Below are positions 23,856 to 33,043 of a DNA stretch of 64,000 nt, piece by piece. The notes beneath the pieces were generated by a model, which was not told the DNA's origin, did not search any database, and was given only the letters and a program-made list of their open reading frames with translations. The translations under genes were made by a program, and so were the position numbers. This DNA is from Brevinematales bacterium (GTDB lineage Bacteria; Spirochaetota; Brevinematia; Brevinematales; GWF1-51-8): NCBI GenBank assembly GCA_020059465.1, contig JAGVBZ010000007.1:24021-88020 (forward strand), written 5' to 3'. Every line of letters begins with the position of its first letter. Within the stretch, counting starts at the first letter, position 1.

Positions 23856-26069
23856 ATGGTTAAAAAGATAGAAGCCGTTGTCGAAGGAATGACCTGTGCC
23901 GCATGTTCTACACGGATTGCGAAGTCGTTAAATAAGCAGGAGGGCGTGCTCGATGCGTCCGTGAACCTCGCGGCGGAGAAAGCGTACATTGTCTACGACC
24001 CCAAGAAAATCAGTCCCGACACCCTGATAAAGACTGTCGAACGGGCGGGATACAGTCTGATTCTCGACAAAGCGAGAGCGATGACCGAGGAAGAGCGATT
24101 CCGCAAGACCCGCGCGAATTTCATTATCGCGCTGATTTTCGCGGGCCCCGGCGCATTGCTCATGCTTTTCCATATGCTGGGATGGCTTCACCTCCCGTAT
24201 TGGGATTATATCGAAATCGTTCTCACCCTGCCGGTGCTTTTTTTCTCCGGCCGTCATGTGATGAAAAACGCGCTTCTATCGATCCTGAGCCTATCGCCGG
24301 GGATGGATGTGCTGATTGCGATGGGGTCGCTTGCGTCGCTCTCGACCGGAATTATGCGGGTATTCGGCGTCCCAGTATCCAATTTCGCGCTGGTCGGCAG
24401 TATGATTATCGCGTTCCATTTATTAGGAAAGTACCTTGAGGCCGCCGCGAAGGGAAAGGCATCCCGCGCGATCAAGGCTCTCATCGAGTTCGGCGCGAAA
24501 AACGCGCGCGTGCTGGTCGACGGGGTAGAGACCGAGATTCCGGTAGATCAGCTGAAAATCGGCGATATCGCGGTGATCCGGCCGGGCGATAAGATTCCGT
24601 CGGACGGCGAGGTGATCGAGGGATATTCAGCGGTGGACGAATCGATGATCAGCGGTGAGTCCGTGCCTGTCGAAAAAAAGACTGGCGATCCCGTGATCGG
24701 AAGCACGATTAACGGCACGGGTGTAATGAAAATTAAAATCACGAAAATCGGGAGGGATACTTTCCTTTCGCAGCTGATACGTTTAGTCGAAGAGGCACAG
24801 GCCGGGAAAGTGCCTATTCAGGAATTCGCCGATAAGGTGACGGGGGTATTCGTCCCCGTACTGGTAGGGATAGCCGCGGCGGTGTTCCTGTTCTGGTACT
24901 TCCTGCCCGATCTCGGGGACAGCATCATGAAATGGGGGACGGGCTGGATCCCGTGGGTAGACCCGTCGATGAACAGGCTGTCCCGCGCGGTGTTCGCGGC
25001 TGTCGCGACATTGGTGATCGCATGCCCCTGCGCGCTCGGTCTTGCGACCCCGATGGCGATCATGGTCGGCGGCGGACTCGGCGCGCGGCACGGCATCCTG
25101 ATCCGGAACGGCGAAGCGATCGAGATGATGAAGGATATCGATACGGCGCTGTTCGATAAGACCGGCACGATTACCGAGGGGAAGCCCGATGTGGCGGAAA
25201 TATTCCATACCCCGGGATTCGATGAATTTACCGTAGTGCTCGCCTCGCTCGAACAGTACTCGGAGCATCCGCTCGCCGGGGCGGTACGGGAATACGCGAA
25301 GGCGCACGCCCTGAAGCTGACCGAACCGGAGGAATTCCGGGCGATACCCGGGAAGGGCGTGAGCGGGAAAATCGGCGGTACGATGTATTACGCGGGAAGT
25401 CCCGGTCTGATGCGCGAGAACGGCGGGGATTTGTCGGAGTTCGCCGGGGCGCTGGATACAGCGAACGCGGACGGACTGAGTATTATCTGTCTCGGATCGC
25501 CGGGTATGGTTTATGGATTCGTGACCCTCGCGGACAAGATGAAGCCGGATTCGAAAACCGCGATCGAGGCGTTGAAGGCTATCGGGGTTACTCCGATCAT
25601 GGTAACAGGGGATAACGAGAAGACCGCGAAACGCATCGCGCGGGAAGCGGGTATAGAACATGTGTATTCCGGAGTATTGCCCGGTCAGAAGATTGATATC
25701 GTCAATCGGCTGAAGGCCGAGGGGCGGAAAGTAGTGATGATCGGCGACGGTATCAACGACGCTCCTGCGCTGAAGGGCGCCGATGTCGGTATCGCGATCG
25801 GCACAGGGACCGATATCGCTATCGAGGCGGGCGATATCACTCTGGTTAACGGCAGCCTTACGGGGGTGGAACGCGCAGTACGTTTATCCCGCGCGATCTT
25901 TGTGAAGATTCGCCAGAACCTGTTCTGGGCGTTCTTCTATAATCTTGTGGCGATTCCGATGGCCGCGATGGGGCTTTTACATCCGGTTATAGCCGAGGCG
26001 GCGATGGCGTTCTCGTCGATAAACGTGATACTGAATTCATTGCGTCTGAACGGAGTAAAGCTGGAATAG
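23856..26069 (+). CDS. copA: Copper-translocating P1B-type ATPase
   Basis: A 737-residue P1B ATPase that exports Cu(I) at the cost of ATP. One N-terminal HMA domain has CAAC (14-17). The membrane CPC motif is at 390-392, the phosphorylated Asp434 in DKTGTI, the HP dipeptide (SEHPLAG) at 471-472, and the hinge GDGINDAP at about 630-637. The CPC plus a single HMA fits CopA; silver or other monovalent metals are alternatives. GGGAGG at 23845-23850 lies 5 bp before ATG 23856, so the ATG at 23841 is rejected. Confidence 0.93.
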   Translation: MVKKIEAVVEGMTCAACSTRIAKSLNKQEGVLDASVNLAAEKAYIVYDPKKISPDTLIKTVERAGYSLILDKARAMTEEERFRKTRANFIIALIFAGPGALLMLFHMLGWLHLPYWDYIEIVLTLPVLFFSGRHVMKNALLSILSLSPGMDVLIAMGSLASLSTGIMRVFGVPVSNFALVGSMIIAFHLLGKYLEAAAKGKASRAIKALIEFGAKNARVLVDGVETEIPVDQLKIGDIAVIRPGDKIPSDGEVIEGYSAVDESMISGESVPVEKKTGDPVIGSTINGTGVMKIKITKIGRDTFLSQLIRLVEEAQAGKVPIQEFADKVTGVFVPVLVGIAAAVFLFWYFLPDLGDSIMKWGTGWIPWVDPSMNRLSRAVFAAVATLVIACPCALGLATPMAIMVGGGLGARHGILIRNGEAIEMMKDIDTALFDKTGTITEGKPDVAEIFHTPGFDEFTVVLASLEQYSEHPLAGAVREYAKAHALKLTEPEEFRAIPGKGVSGKIGGTMYYAGSPGLMRENGGDLSEFAGALDTANADGLSIICLGSPGMVYGFVTLADKMKPDSKTAIEALKAIGVTPIMVTGDNEKTAKRIAREAGIEHVYSGVLPGQKIDIVNRLKAEGRKVVMIGDGINDAPALKGADVGIAIGTGTDIAIEAGDITLVNGSLTGVERAVRLSRAIFVKIRQNLFWAFFYNLVAIPMAAMGLLHPVIAEAAMAFSSINVILNSLRLNGVKLE

Positions 26070-26111
26070 AAATATAAAGGATGAGTGCGGATTGAATGAT
26101 GAAAAATGACA

Positions 26112-26158
26112 GTCATTGCGAACTTATCCGTCCGGATTTGTGAAGCAATCTGTTTTAA
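26112..26158 (-). repeat. Partial copy of the interspersed repeat, inverted
   Basis: GTCATTGCGAAC and TGTGAAGCAATCTGTTTTAA on the plus strand match the reverse complement of the right part of the 127-bp repeats. About 47 bp survive, placed between copA and the terminator of the AIM24 gene. Confidence 0.65.
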
Positions 26159-26159
26159 T

Positions 26160-26186
26160 AAAAAAGGGCTGTCCGGGGACAGCCCT
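26160..26186 (-). terminator. Rho-independent terminator of AIM24 gene
   Basis: On the minus strand AGGGCTGTCC, a CC loop and GGACAGCCCT form a perfect 10-bp hairpin followed by a T-run. It lies 19 bp after the AIM24 stop codon. Confidence 0.88.
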
Positions 26187-26204
26187 GAAAGTATTCGTTT
26201 CGAA

Positions 26205-26873
26205 TTAGCTTCTGACGATCATCGGGGCAAGGATGCCTGCGAGCGCGGAGAGGTTGCGGGTCTGGAGCCAGAGTTTACCGGGGCCGGTATATTCGCCGAC
26301 CAAACCTTCGCCGGACGCCATAGTGGAAAACAATCCTTTGGCCGCCTTTTTCAGCTTATACTGTACCTGAGATTCCCATGCTACCATATGGCCGGTATCG
26401 ACAATATAGGTTTCGCCGGGCTGGAGTTCCTTCATCAGGATAGCTCCGTAAGAACCGAGGAACAGGTCGCCGGTTCCGGTGATCTTCGAGAGAAAGAGGC
26501 CTTCTCCGCCGATCAACGCTTTGAGCGAACCCTGCGCGCTAATCGTGAGATCGACCGACCCCGCGAGGTATGCCCCGGCCTGCGCCATCAAGGTCTGGCC
26601 CGCGAGTTTAACATGGACTATATCGCCGGGTGTCGCGGGAGTTATGAGTAATTCCCCGGCGGCATTAGCGGTATAAACAGACGAAAACAAAGATTCACCC
26701 CCAACCATTGCACCTAAAGCGCCTAAAAGACCCTTCCCGGTAGTTTTTGCCTTTAGCTCGATAGAAGGGCTCATTGCAACCATCGCACCCGCTTCAGCCT
26801 TGATATTTTCACCCGCAGCCAAATTAACACGCAGAATGGTAAAAACCGGCCCGCCTTCAATTTTAAAATCCAT
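26205..26873 (-). CDS. AIM24/TIGR00266 family protein
   Basis: A 222-residue all-beta protein of the AIM24 (TIGR00266) family, named after a yeast mitochondrial protein; its bacterial role is unknown. Typical parts are an N-terminal AEAGAMVAMSPSIELK, Gly-rich GKGLLGALGAMVGGESLF, GEGLFLSKITGTGDLFLGSYG and C-terminal GEGLVGEYTGPGKLWLQTRN. No signal peptide. AGGAGG precedes the ATG. It is a single-gene unit with promoter and terminator. Confidence 0.85.
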   Translation of the reverse strand: MDFKIEGGPVFTILRVNLAAGENIKAEAGAMVAMSPSIELKAKTTGKGLLGALGAMVGGESLFSSVYTANAAGELLITPATPGDIVHVKLAGQTLMAQAGAYLAGSVDLTISAQGSLKALIGGEGLFLSKITGTGDLFLGSYGAILMKELQPGETYIVDTGHMVAWESQVQYKLKKAAKGLFSTMASGEGLVGEYTGPGKLWLQTRNLSALAGILAPMIVRS

Positions 26874-26896
26874 ATCAGCCTCCTAGAATTTGGTTA

Positions 26897-26924
26897 ATTA
26901 TAATACATGATTTCTTTTTGTCAA
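26897..26924 (-). promoter_or_regulatory. Promoter for AIM24 gene
   Basis: On the minus strand TTGACA (26924-26919), 16 bp and TATAAT (26902-26897), 24 bp before the ATG. Confidence 0.75.
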
Positions 26925-26934
26925 AGAACCTTAA

Positions 26935-27540
26935 TTATTTATCAAAAAAACTTAGGACTCCCTTATGAAGAAGCCGGATAATATCGTACATCACCTGCTC
27001 GATCCATTCCTTCGATTTATTTTTCTTCAGGATTTCAATAACCATTGTGATATAGGTTTCCGAAAGCAGGTCGATAACAAATTCCTTATTGACGTCGAAT
27101 TTCTTCGATGTCTCTGCTTCGATCTGCTCGATAACTTTTTTTAGAGTTTGGGATAGCTTATCGGCAAATTTATGCCTGAAATCCCCAAAAAGCGAACCTT
27201 TAGTCCCTTGAAATAGTATAATGCATTCTTTTTTTCGTTTATAGATATAATCCGCTGCTAACGAAACAACCTCTTTCAAGTTTTTCTCCGGAAAATCGAT
27301 TTCAAGCAGCAGAGGAGCCGCGATCTTGGATACCAGGTCGAGAATCTCCTTCCGGACACTATCGATGAGCGAGCGGAACATATCTTCCTTGTTCTCAAAA
27401 TAACAGTAAAGGTTGCCGACAGTCATATCGGCTTTTTTCGCGATCACCCGCATTGAAGCGTTTTTGAATCCGAATTGATAAAACTCTTCAAGTGCGGCTT
27501 TTTCAATCTTCTTTCGTGTACTCTCAAGTTTCACTCTCAT
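26935..27540 (-). CDS. TetR/AcrR family transcriptional regulator
   Basis: 201 residues. The N-terminal helix-turn-helix is clear: ALEEFYQFGFKNASMRVIAK, KADMTVGNLYCYFENKEDMF. The ligand-binding C-terminal half is Lys/Glu-rich and unlike any regulator recognised. It starts 26 bp after the CocE-type hydrolase gene on the same strand, so it probably controls that gene and itself. GGGGAA precedes the ATG. Confidence 0.88.
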   Translation of the reverse strand: MRVKLESTRKKIEKAALEEFYQFGFKNASMRVIAKKADMTVGNLYCYFENKEDMFRSLIDSVRKEILDLVSKIAAPLLLEIDFPEKNLKEVVSLAADYIYKRKKECIILFQGTKGSLFGDFRHKFADKLSQTLKKVIEQIEAETSKKFDVNKEFVIDLLSETYITMVIEILKKNKSKEWIEQVMYDIIRLLHKGVLSFFDK

Positions 27541-27565
27541 TCTTTTCCCCGTATTTGAATATTAT

Positions 27566-29563
27566 TTATTGGAACCAGTTCATTTTTTTCTTAAATTCCT
27601 TCTCAAAAATGGGTTTTTCGTTCTCGGTTATCGTACATTTTATCGATACGTTATCGTACTCCGCTGTCTGTTCCGATTTCGCATGATACTGCTTGCCGTC
27701 CAGATGGAATTTCATCTCGGTATTCGAGGTAAGCGCGGCCTTTTCCGGACTATCGGTGAATGAATTGGCCTCGTAGATATGGGTGAGATTGATATCAGGG
27801 AGACCCGGAAATACGCTGAGCGATAACTTCAGCCCGGATTTTACATTGATGCATTTTTCCTTGCCGTTGTCATTTATCTCCCATATTTTTTCCTGCTTGG
27901 GGGAGCCGAGGCCGTTCAGCATTCCGGTATCCGCCGGTTTAAACTGTGGCTTGAACGTCGGCATGGGTTTATCCTTCAAAGTAGGCAGGACCAGTTCTTC
28001 GGTGATATCCGGGCCGAAATGCAGGCTGATGCTGCCGGTATGAGGTAATGGAAAAATCCGGGGAAAATCGGATAACTGGACACAGACGCGCAGCGAGTGG
28101 AGTTTTTCCAAACGGTATGCGGCCGGCATGAGGGGGATCGTTATTTTATACACTTTACCCGGCTCTACCGGGCTGACCTTATCCAACCCGTCCCGCCGGC
28201 TGAGGCGCATCCATCCGCGCGTAATAAATTTAGAATTCTCCTCACCGTCTACATCGCATAGACGCACAGTGATCGCAGCGTCCGGCATATCGGTGGATAC
28301 GGTTAATGATACACGGGGTTCGCCCGTGATCTCGATATTTTCAGGTATCGGCGACGTAGTAAACGCGAGCGATCTCGCATCGTCGCGGGATTGTTCCTTC
28401 GGATAGTCGATTCCCAACGTGAGTACGCTCATCAGTCCGGAATATGCTCCCGCAGCCGCATCGTGCGAGCATATCAGCATCATATCCCGAATTTCGGTAC
28501 CCTTTCCCAGAGTACGGTTCGAACGCAGATTCAGGACAATCTCGTTCAGTCCGTTAGGGGGCCAATTTTCCTCATAGCGCCAATGCTCCTCTCCCAGCAG
28601 ATATACAGAAACAGGGTGCTCTTCCATAATGCCGTTGGGGATGCCCTTCAGCCAGTAATCGAACCACCGGATCGCAATGGAGAGATAATCAATCGGTTCC
28701 GCATCCGTCAGGCTCGGCCACATATGCACCCACGGCCCCATGACAAGCTTTTTCGGCCCGCGTATCTGATTGAATAGCTCTGTGGAATCTTTATGGGAAA
28801 ACCCGTTCCATCCGTCGAGTACATAGGTAGGGACGGTAATTTTATCGGATTCGATGTTAACTTTTTTCCAATACGGGTCGTTTAGGGTATGATCGACGGG
28901 TTCCATGATAAACGGTTCGAAACCGTCAAGATGCGTCTGCCAGATTTCTTTCCAGTTCTTGAGATTGGTATGATTGAGCGGGGGTAGAATCTGGATCAGG
29001 TTCATGATATTGATCCACGAGCCGAACAAACCGAGCATATTGAGGGAGCCCCCGGGATACACCAGATTCGGGTAAAAATTGATAGGCGCCATCATCGAAA
29101 AAATCGCCTTCAATGCGGGCGGATTTTCGGTTGCGGCGTTGAGAGCGGCCATGCCCCCGAACGATTCTCCCATCATACCGACGTTGCCGTCGGAAAATTC
29201 CTGCGCGGCGCACCATTCGACAACCCGGGATAAAATCTTGGGATCGAGAATATCGAACGGATTTTTAGCTACTCCGCCGGAAGCACCGATGCCGGGAAGG
29301 TCGACCATCACTACCGCATACCCCGTCGAAGTCAACTGGTGTGCCTCGATGCTGAACAATGGGGACATCATCCCGTCTTTCATATAAGGATAGGCCATTA
29401 ATATGACGGGCCACGGCTGTTTGCCGGAGGGAAGATTGATATTCGCCCGAAGTATCAGCGAATCTCCCGCGGGAATTTCTATATTTCGACGGGTATTCGA
29501 ATTAATAAATGAAACGAGTTTGAGTTTTTCTACCAGATTTCCAAGCCCCACGGGCGCCCCCAA
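27566..29563 (-). CDS. CocE/NonD family alpha/beta hydrolase (X-Pro dipeptidyl-peptidase S15 fold)
   Basis: About 665 residues. The N-terminal hydrolase domain has GESFGG as nucleophile elbow (G-x-S-x-G), DLPGIGASGG upstream, and PWVHMWPS as the likely catalytic His region. The C-terminal half is the jelly-roll seen in cocaine esterase and Xaa-Pro peptidases (SLTVSTDMPDAAITVRLCDV). These enzymes hydrolyse esters or amides; the substrate is unknown. No signal peptide. The start is uncertain: TTG at 29563, or GTG at 29551 preceded by GGGGGC. It leads an operon with the TetR gene. Confidence 0.82.
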   Translation of the reverse strand: MGAPVGLGNLVEKLKLVSFINSNTRRNIEIPAGDSLILRANINLPSGKQPWPVILMAYPYMKDGMMSPLFSIEAHQLTSTGYAVVMVDLPGIGASGGVAKNPFDILDPKILSRVVEWCAAQEFSDGNVGMMGESFGGMAALNAATENPPALKAIFSMMAPINFYPNLVYPGGSLNMLGLFGSWINIMNLIQILPPLNHTNLKNWKEIWQTHLDGFEPFIMEPVDHTLNDPYWKKVNIESDKITVPTYVLDGWNGFSHKDSTELFNQIRGPKKLVMGPWVHMWPSLTDAEPIDYLSIAIRWFDYWLKGIPNGIMEEHPVSVYLLGEEHWRYEENWPPNGLNEIVLNLRSNRTLGKGTEIRDMMLICSHDAAAGAYSGLMSVLTLGIDYPKEQSRDDARSLAFTTSPIPENIEITGEPRVSLTVSTDMPDAAITVRLCDVDGEENSKFITRGWMRLSRRDGLDKVSPVEPGKVYKITIPLMPAAYRLEKLHSLRVCVQLSDFPRIFPLPHTGSISLHFGPDITEELVLPTLKDKPMPTFKPQFKPADTGMLNGLGSPKQEKIWEINDNGKEKCINVKSGLKLSLSVFPGLPDINLTHIYEANSFTDSPEKAALTSNTEMKFHLDGKQYHAKSEQTAEYDNVSIKCTITENEKPIFEKEFKKKMNWFQ

Positions 29564-29576
29564 ATTATGATAGTTT

Positions 29577-29605
29577 ATTCTATATGTAATATGTTAATCA
29601 ATCAA
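29577..29605 (-). promoter_or_regulatory. Promoter for hydrolase-TetR operon
   Basis: On the minus strand TTGATT (29605-29600), 17 bp and TAGAAT (29582-29577). The AT-rich surroundings contain TTGATTAAC-type partial palindromes that could be TetR sites, but none is clear. Confidence 0.45.
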
Positions 29606-29663
29606 TATTTTTTCAGATATTTTTCTTATTTTTATACTTTATTTCTAATATTCCGCAACGGTC

Positions 29664-29692
29664 TTGTTAATTCATATTCCATGTGATATAAT
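29664..29692 (+). promoter_or_regulatory. Extended -10 promoter for caspase-like gene
   Basis: TTGTTA (29664-29669), 17 bp, then TGA-TATAAT with the -10 at 29687-29692. The gene starts 33 bp downstream. Confidence 0.7.
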
Positions 29693-29724
29693 AATCTGAA
29701 AGGAAGGACGGGTTGGAGGCGGAT

Positions 29725-31800
29725 ATGCGTAAAGTTTCGATAATGGCCGCGTTTTTTATTCTTATTGTAAATCCCATGTTTTCCGAAACCGTTGATGTAG
29801 TAAAAATAGGGAATTTTGCCGGGAACGTTCAGTTTCGGGAGCTGGAATCCAGCACATGGAAGAACGCGGGATACGGGGATATAATATCCGGATACAGTGA
29901 AATCCGGGTGAACGGGAAAAACGACTTTGTTACACTGGTCTTTCCCGACGGCGGCGAAGCGGTGATCGAGGGCTTATCGATGATACGGATCGAAGATATA
30001 AACTCGAAGGATAAAAACGGTATTCATTACAGTAAATTGGAAATATTCACCGGCAGGATCAAATTTTACCCGAAAGATTCGCAGATACATTATTTTGTGG
30101 TAAAAACACAATCGGCTAATCTGGAAGTGAAAAGCAAGAATCAGGTCGGCGCGGACGGAAAAATTCTGGCGCTCGAGACTGAGGCCGGGGTAAAACCTCC
30201 CCTCATCTTTCTCACCGCCGAGGTCGACGTGGGTGCCGATAAAGTCCTGAAGGCGGGGGAAGTGGGAGAGATACTGCTCCAGATCGAAAATCGCGGAAAA
30301 GGCGACGCGGCAGGAGTTTGGATTGAACTCAAACCGGTCTCAGGGACGAACGGTATCGTGTTCACTCTGCCGGGTACGGTCGATATTCCCGCGTCATCCA
30401 GCAAAACGGTGAAAATCAAGATATCAGCGTTGAAAACGGTTCTGAGCGGATTCGCGCAGTTCCGTGTCACCATAAAAGAACCGTTCTTTAAAAAGGACTC
30501 CGACCCCATCAATATCCAGATAGAAACACAGGAATTCCTGTACCCGCAGTTCAGTATAATCGATTGGGGTATCGACGACGACAAGGAAGGGGAAAGCTAC
30601 GGGAACAACAACCACAGTGCGGAGGAAGGGGAGAATATCGAATTGGAAGTCATCATCGGGAATACCGGCGAGGGCAGGGCGCTCGGCGTGTTTCTGAACG
30701 CGACCATTATCGGAAGCGGCGGAGTAGTACTGATCAGCGACCTTCCTTACTTCAATCTCGGCGATATCGCGCCCGGAGATTACCGGAAAATTAAGGTGCC
30801 GTTGTCGATCGGAAAGAACCTGTCCCAGAAAACGGTCAAGGTCCAGCTGGATATCAAGGAGACAAAAGGGAGTCTTTCTCTGACCGAGTTTATCGACTGC
30901 AAGATAGGAAAGCCCAAGGCTGCCGCCAAGGATATTGTTGTCGGAAAGCCGGGTTCGCTGAACGCCAAATCGGCAAAGGTGGATGTGGATACCAAAATCC
31001 CGGCCGGTAAAACACCGTATAAAAACCCTATCGCGGTGGTTATCGGGAATAAAGATTATTTCAACGATATCAAGAACGTCGAGTTCGCTGTACGTGACGC
31101 GGAGACGATGAAAAAATATTTTATTAAGACATTCGGTATCCCCGAGAAAAATATTCTTTACAAGGAAAACGCCGACGGCGCGGTTTTTACCGATATTTTC
31201 GGGCAGAAGGACGGGGCAAAGAAGAGCCGTCTCTATCAATTGACTGTCAAGCAGAAACCCGACGCCGTGTACATTTTCTACAGCGGGCACGGGATACCCG
31301 GACTGAGCGATAAGAAGGGTTATTTCGCCCCGGTGAATGTCATCAAGGATAACGCGGAATCTACGGGATACTCCATCGACGTGTTCTATAACAACCTGAA
31401 AGAGCTGAAATCGCTGGGTGTGAAAAAGATCATCGTAATTATCGACGCATGTTTCTCCGGCGATTCGGATGTGGGGATGATTATCGAGGACGTTTCGCCA
31501 ATCTACGCAAAAGTCGATAACCAGCTTGTTGCGGATGATGCGGGCATCGTATTCACCGCGACCAGCGGCTCCGATTATGCGACATGGTTCCGCGAGAAGT
31601 ATCACGGGCTATTCACCTATTATTTCCTCAAAGGTATCGGTGGGGATGCGGATAAGAATGCCGATAAAAAGGTCACCGTTGGCGAGATGCGCGACTATCT
31701 CCTCGCGACTGTCCCCGATGAAGCGATGTTTATCAAGGGGATTGCGCAGACCCCTCAGGTACGCGGGGACGATAACGAGGTGCTGGTTACCTTGGAGTAG
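29725..31800 (+). CDS. Exported caspase-like (C14) protease with FecR-type and CARDB-type domains
   Basis: 691 residues. A signal peptide (MRKVSIMAAFFILIVNPMFS) leads to a FecR-like domain (about 25-130; DFVTLVFPDGGEAVIEG). Two CARDB-like beta domains follow (about 155-265 and 270-390; GEVGEILLQIENRGKGDAAG, ENIELEVIIGNTGEGRALG). The C-terminal caspase-fold peptidase has the catalytic dyad H522 (YSGHG) and C576 (DACFSG), with AVVIGNKDY as its first strand. Bacterial C14 enzymes usually cut after Arg/Lys or Asp. Export places it in the periplasm or at the surface. GGAGG precedes ATG 29725; an in-frame TTG at 29713 is rejected. The glycan-binding gene follows after 20 bp. Confidence 0.87.
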   Translation: MRKVSIMAAFFILIVNPMFSETVDVVKIGNFAGNVQFRELESSTWKNAGYGDIISGYSEIRVNGKNDFVTLVFPDGGEAVIEGLSMIRIEDINSKDKNGIHYSKLEIFTGRIKFYPKDSQIHYFVVKTQSANLEVKSKNQVGADGKILALETEAGVKPPLIFLTAEVDVGADKVLKAGEVGEILLQIENRGKGDAAGVWIELKPVSGTNGIVFTLPGTVDIPASSSKTVKIKISALKTVLSGFAQFRVTIKEPFFKKDSDPINIQIETQEFLYPQFSIIDWGIDDDKEGESYGNNNHSAEEGENIELEVIIGNTGEGRALGVFLNATIIGSGGVVLISDLPYFNLGDIAPGDYRKIKVPLSIGKNLSQKTVKVQLDIKETKGSLSLTEFIDCKIGKPKAAAKDIVVGKPGSLNAKSAKVDVDTKIPAGKTPYKNPIAVVIGNKDYFNDIKNVEFAVRDAETMKKYFIKTFGIPEKNILYKENADGAVFTDIFGQKDGAKKSRLYQLTVKQKPDAVYIFYSGHGIPGLSDKKGYFAPVNVIKDNAESTGYSIDVFYNNLKELKSLGVKKIIVIIDACFSGDSDVGMIIEDVSPIYAKVDNQLVADDAGIVFTATSGSDYATWFREKYHGLFTYYFLKGIGGDADKNADKKVTVGEMRDYLLATVPDEAMFIKGIAQTPQVRGDDNEVLVTLE

Positions 31801-31820
31801 TATTCTTATCGGGAGTATAT

Positions 31821-32462
31821 ATGATACCGCGCGTATGTCTTGTGATTGTATTCGTGTTTGCAGGATTGTCCCTCGCCGGAGGGGAGAATATCGATAATTT
31901 TGACGACCAACCCTTTTCGGAGCAAAATCTGCCGCCGGAAGTAGCGGTCTCCAAGCTCGAATCGTCATCCACCCTGAAGTCCGACGGGAAGAACAGTTAC
32001 TCGGTCAAGAACCTGTTCGACGGCGACCTTTCCACTTGCTGGGCTGAGGGGAAGAAGGGATGGGGCATAGGCGAATGGATCCGGATCAGTATGCATCCGG
32101 GAACGACGATCTATAAAATCTCTATCGCCAACGGCTACCAGAAATCGAAAAAACTTTACTACCAGAACGGCGCTGTAAAGAAAATTGAAATCGGGGTGGA
32201 ATACTGGAACGGCGAATCCAAATCCTTCAAAATTACTCTTGATAATATGGGCTATACCGCGGATTCCCTTCAATCCGAAGGCGATTTCCATGACGTTTTC
32301 CCCGTTATCCGGATCGGAGACTACGCTGATCTCGATCCGATGAAGAAAATCACTCTGAAAATTCTCGAAGTCTATACCGGAACGAAGTATGAGGACACCT
32401 GCATATCGGAGATATTTTTATACGGCGATCAGGAAGGATACGGGGATGCGTACGGGGATTAG
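31821..32462 (+). CDS. Exported NADase-type glycan-binding domain protein
   Basis: 213 residues: signal peptide (VCLVIVFVFAGLSLAGG), a low-complexity linker, then one discoidin-like NADase-type glycan-binding domain from about residue 55. Its hallmarks are NLFDGDLSTCWAEG, ISIANGYQKSKKLYYQNGAV and LEVYTGTKYEDTCISEIFLYG. It is 20 bp behind the caspase-like gene and probably in one operon, so it may target or accompany the protease at a glycan surface (inference). The protein at 5972-7072 shares the domain. The end carries a Gly/Tyr/Asp repeat. Confidence 0.8.
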   Translation: MIPRVCLVIVFVFAGLSLAGGENIDNFDDQPFSEQNLPPEVAVSKLESSSTLKSDGKNSYSVKNLFDGDLSTCWAEGKKGWGIGEWIRISMHPGTTIYKISIANGYQKSKKLYYQNGAVKKIEIGVEYWNGESKSFKITLDNMGYTADSLQSEGDFHDVFPVIRIGDYADLDPMKKITLKILEVYTGTKYEDTCISEIFLYGDQEGYGDAYGD

Positions 32463-32947
32463 ACTTCTTTAGCTCGTTTCAATTGGAGCAGGTGCACGAA
32501 GTGCGCCCGTTCCTCGTTGATAATCTCGTCGATAAAGTTATGCTCGGAAGCGGCGACAATAGAACGGGTCTCGCTGTAGAACAGGACATGGTCCAACTCG
32601 ATCCCCATCGCGAATTCGAAAATCCCTTCGACATCTTTTAACCGGCGAAGCTTCTCATTTAAAATTTCACGCGAGAACAGGTTGGTGCTGAAATAATAGA
32701 TTAAAGACTTCAGATTGATATCCAGCGCGGGGATTTCCGATTCCGCCCGGATTTCGGAGAGGCGTTCGGAGAATTTCATCCGGTGCTTGTCTTCCGAATC
32801 CGCTAGGATTTTAAAAAGGTTCTTGATATCGTTGTCTTTTGCCATGATTGCGATTTTATCATACAGGTCTCTGGTCGTTTTTTCCGTTTCTATCGCAAAA
32901 CGATATACATCCTGCGCGGATATATTACTGATGTTTCCAAAATCCAT
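32459..32947 (-). CDS. Ferritin/rubrerythrin-like four-helix protein
   Basis: 162 residues in four amphipathic helices. Glu and ExxH motifs typical of di-iron carboxylate proteins are visible: AIETEKTTRDLYDKIA (helix 1), ILADSEDKHRMKF (E..H, helix 2), FAMGIELDHVLFYSE (helix 3) and INEERAHFVHLLQL (helix 4, ExxH). No rubredoxin domain is attached. It likely handles iron or peroxide. The ATG at 32947 sits 7 bp after GGGGA; the TTG at 32959 is rejected. The end overlaps the convergent glycan-binding gene by 4 bp. Confidence 0.78.
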   Translation of the reverse strand: MDFGNISNISAQDVYRFAIETEKTTRDLYDKIAIMAKDNDIKNLFKILADSEDKHRMKFSERLSEIRAESEIPALDINLKSLIYYFSTNLFSREILNEKLRRLKDVEGIFEFAMGIELDHVLFYSETRSIVAASEHNFIDEIINEERAHFVHLLQLKRAKEV

Positions 32948-32973
32948 GTGTTTCCCCAAATATATATACTACT

Positions 32974-33002
32974 ATAGTATTGGAGAAAGTTTGAAATGTC
33001 AA
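32974..33002 (-). promoter_or_regulatory. Promoter for ferritin-like gene
   Basis: On the minus strand TTGACA (33002-32997), 17 bp and TACTAT (32979-32974). Its -35 box lies only 12 bp from that of the divergent lipoprotein promoter. A palindrome ACTATAGT covers the -10 region. Confidence 0.7.
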
Positions 33003-33014
33003 GCTAAAAATTGC

Positions 33015-33043
33015 TTGATAAGTTTGTCCTGTTATGGTATATT
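33015..33043 (+). promoter_or_regulatory. Promoter for Ig-like lipoprotein
   Basis: TTGATA (33015-33020), 17 bp and TATATT (33038-33043), 25 bp before the ATG at 33069. Confidence 0.65.

Noticed and set aside
24783..25661. 292-codon open frame antisense to copA
   Set aside because: It lies wholly inside a well-supported P-type ATPase gene, has no domain and an Arg/His-rich shadow composition.
30424..31605. 393-codon open frame antisense to the caspase-like gene
   Set aside because: Shadow of the sense gene, whose catalytic motifs are intact; no start signals.
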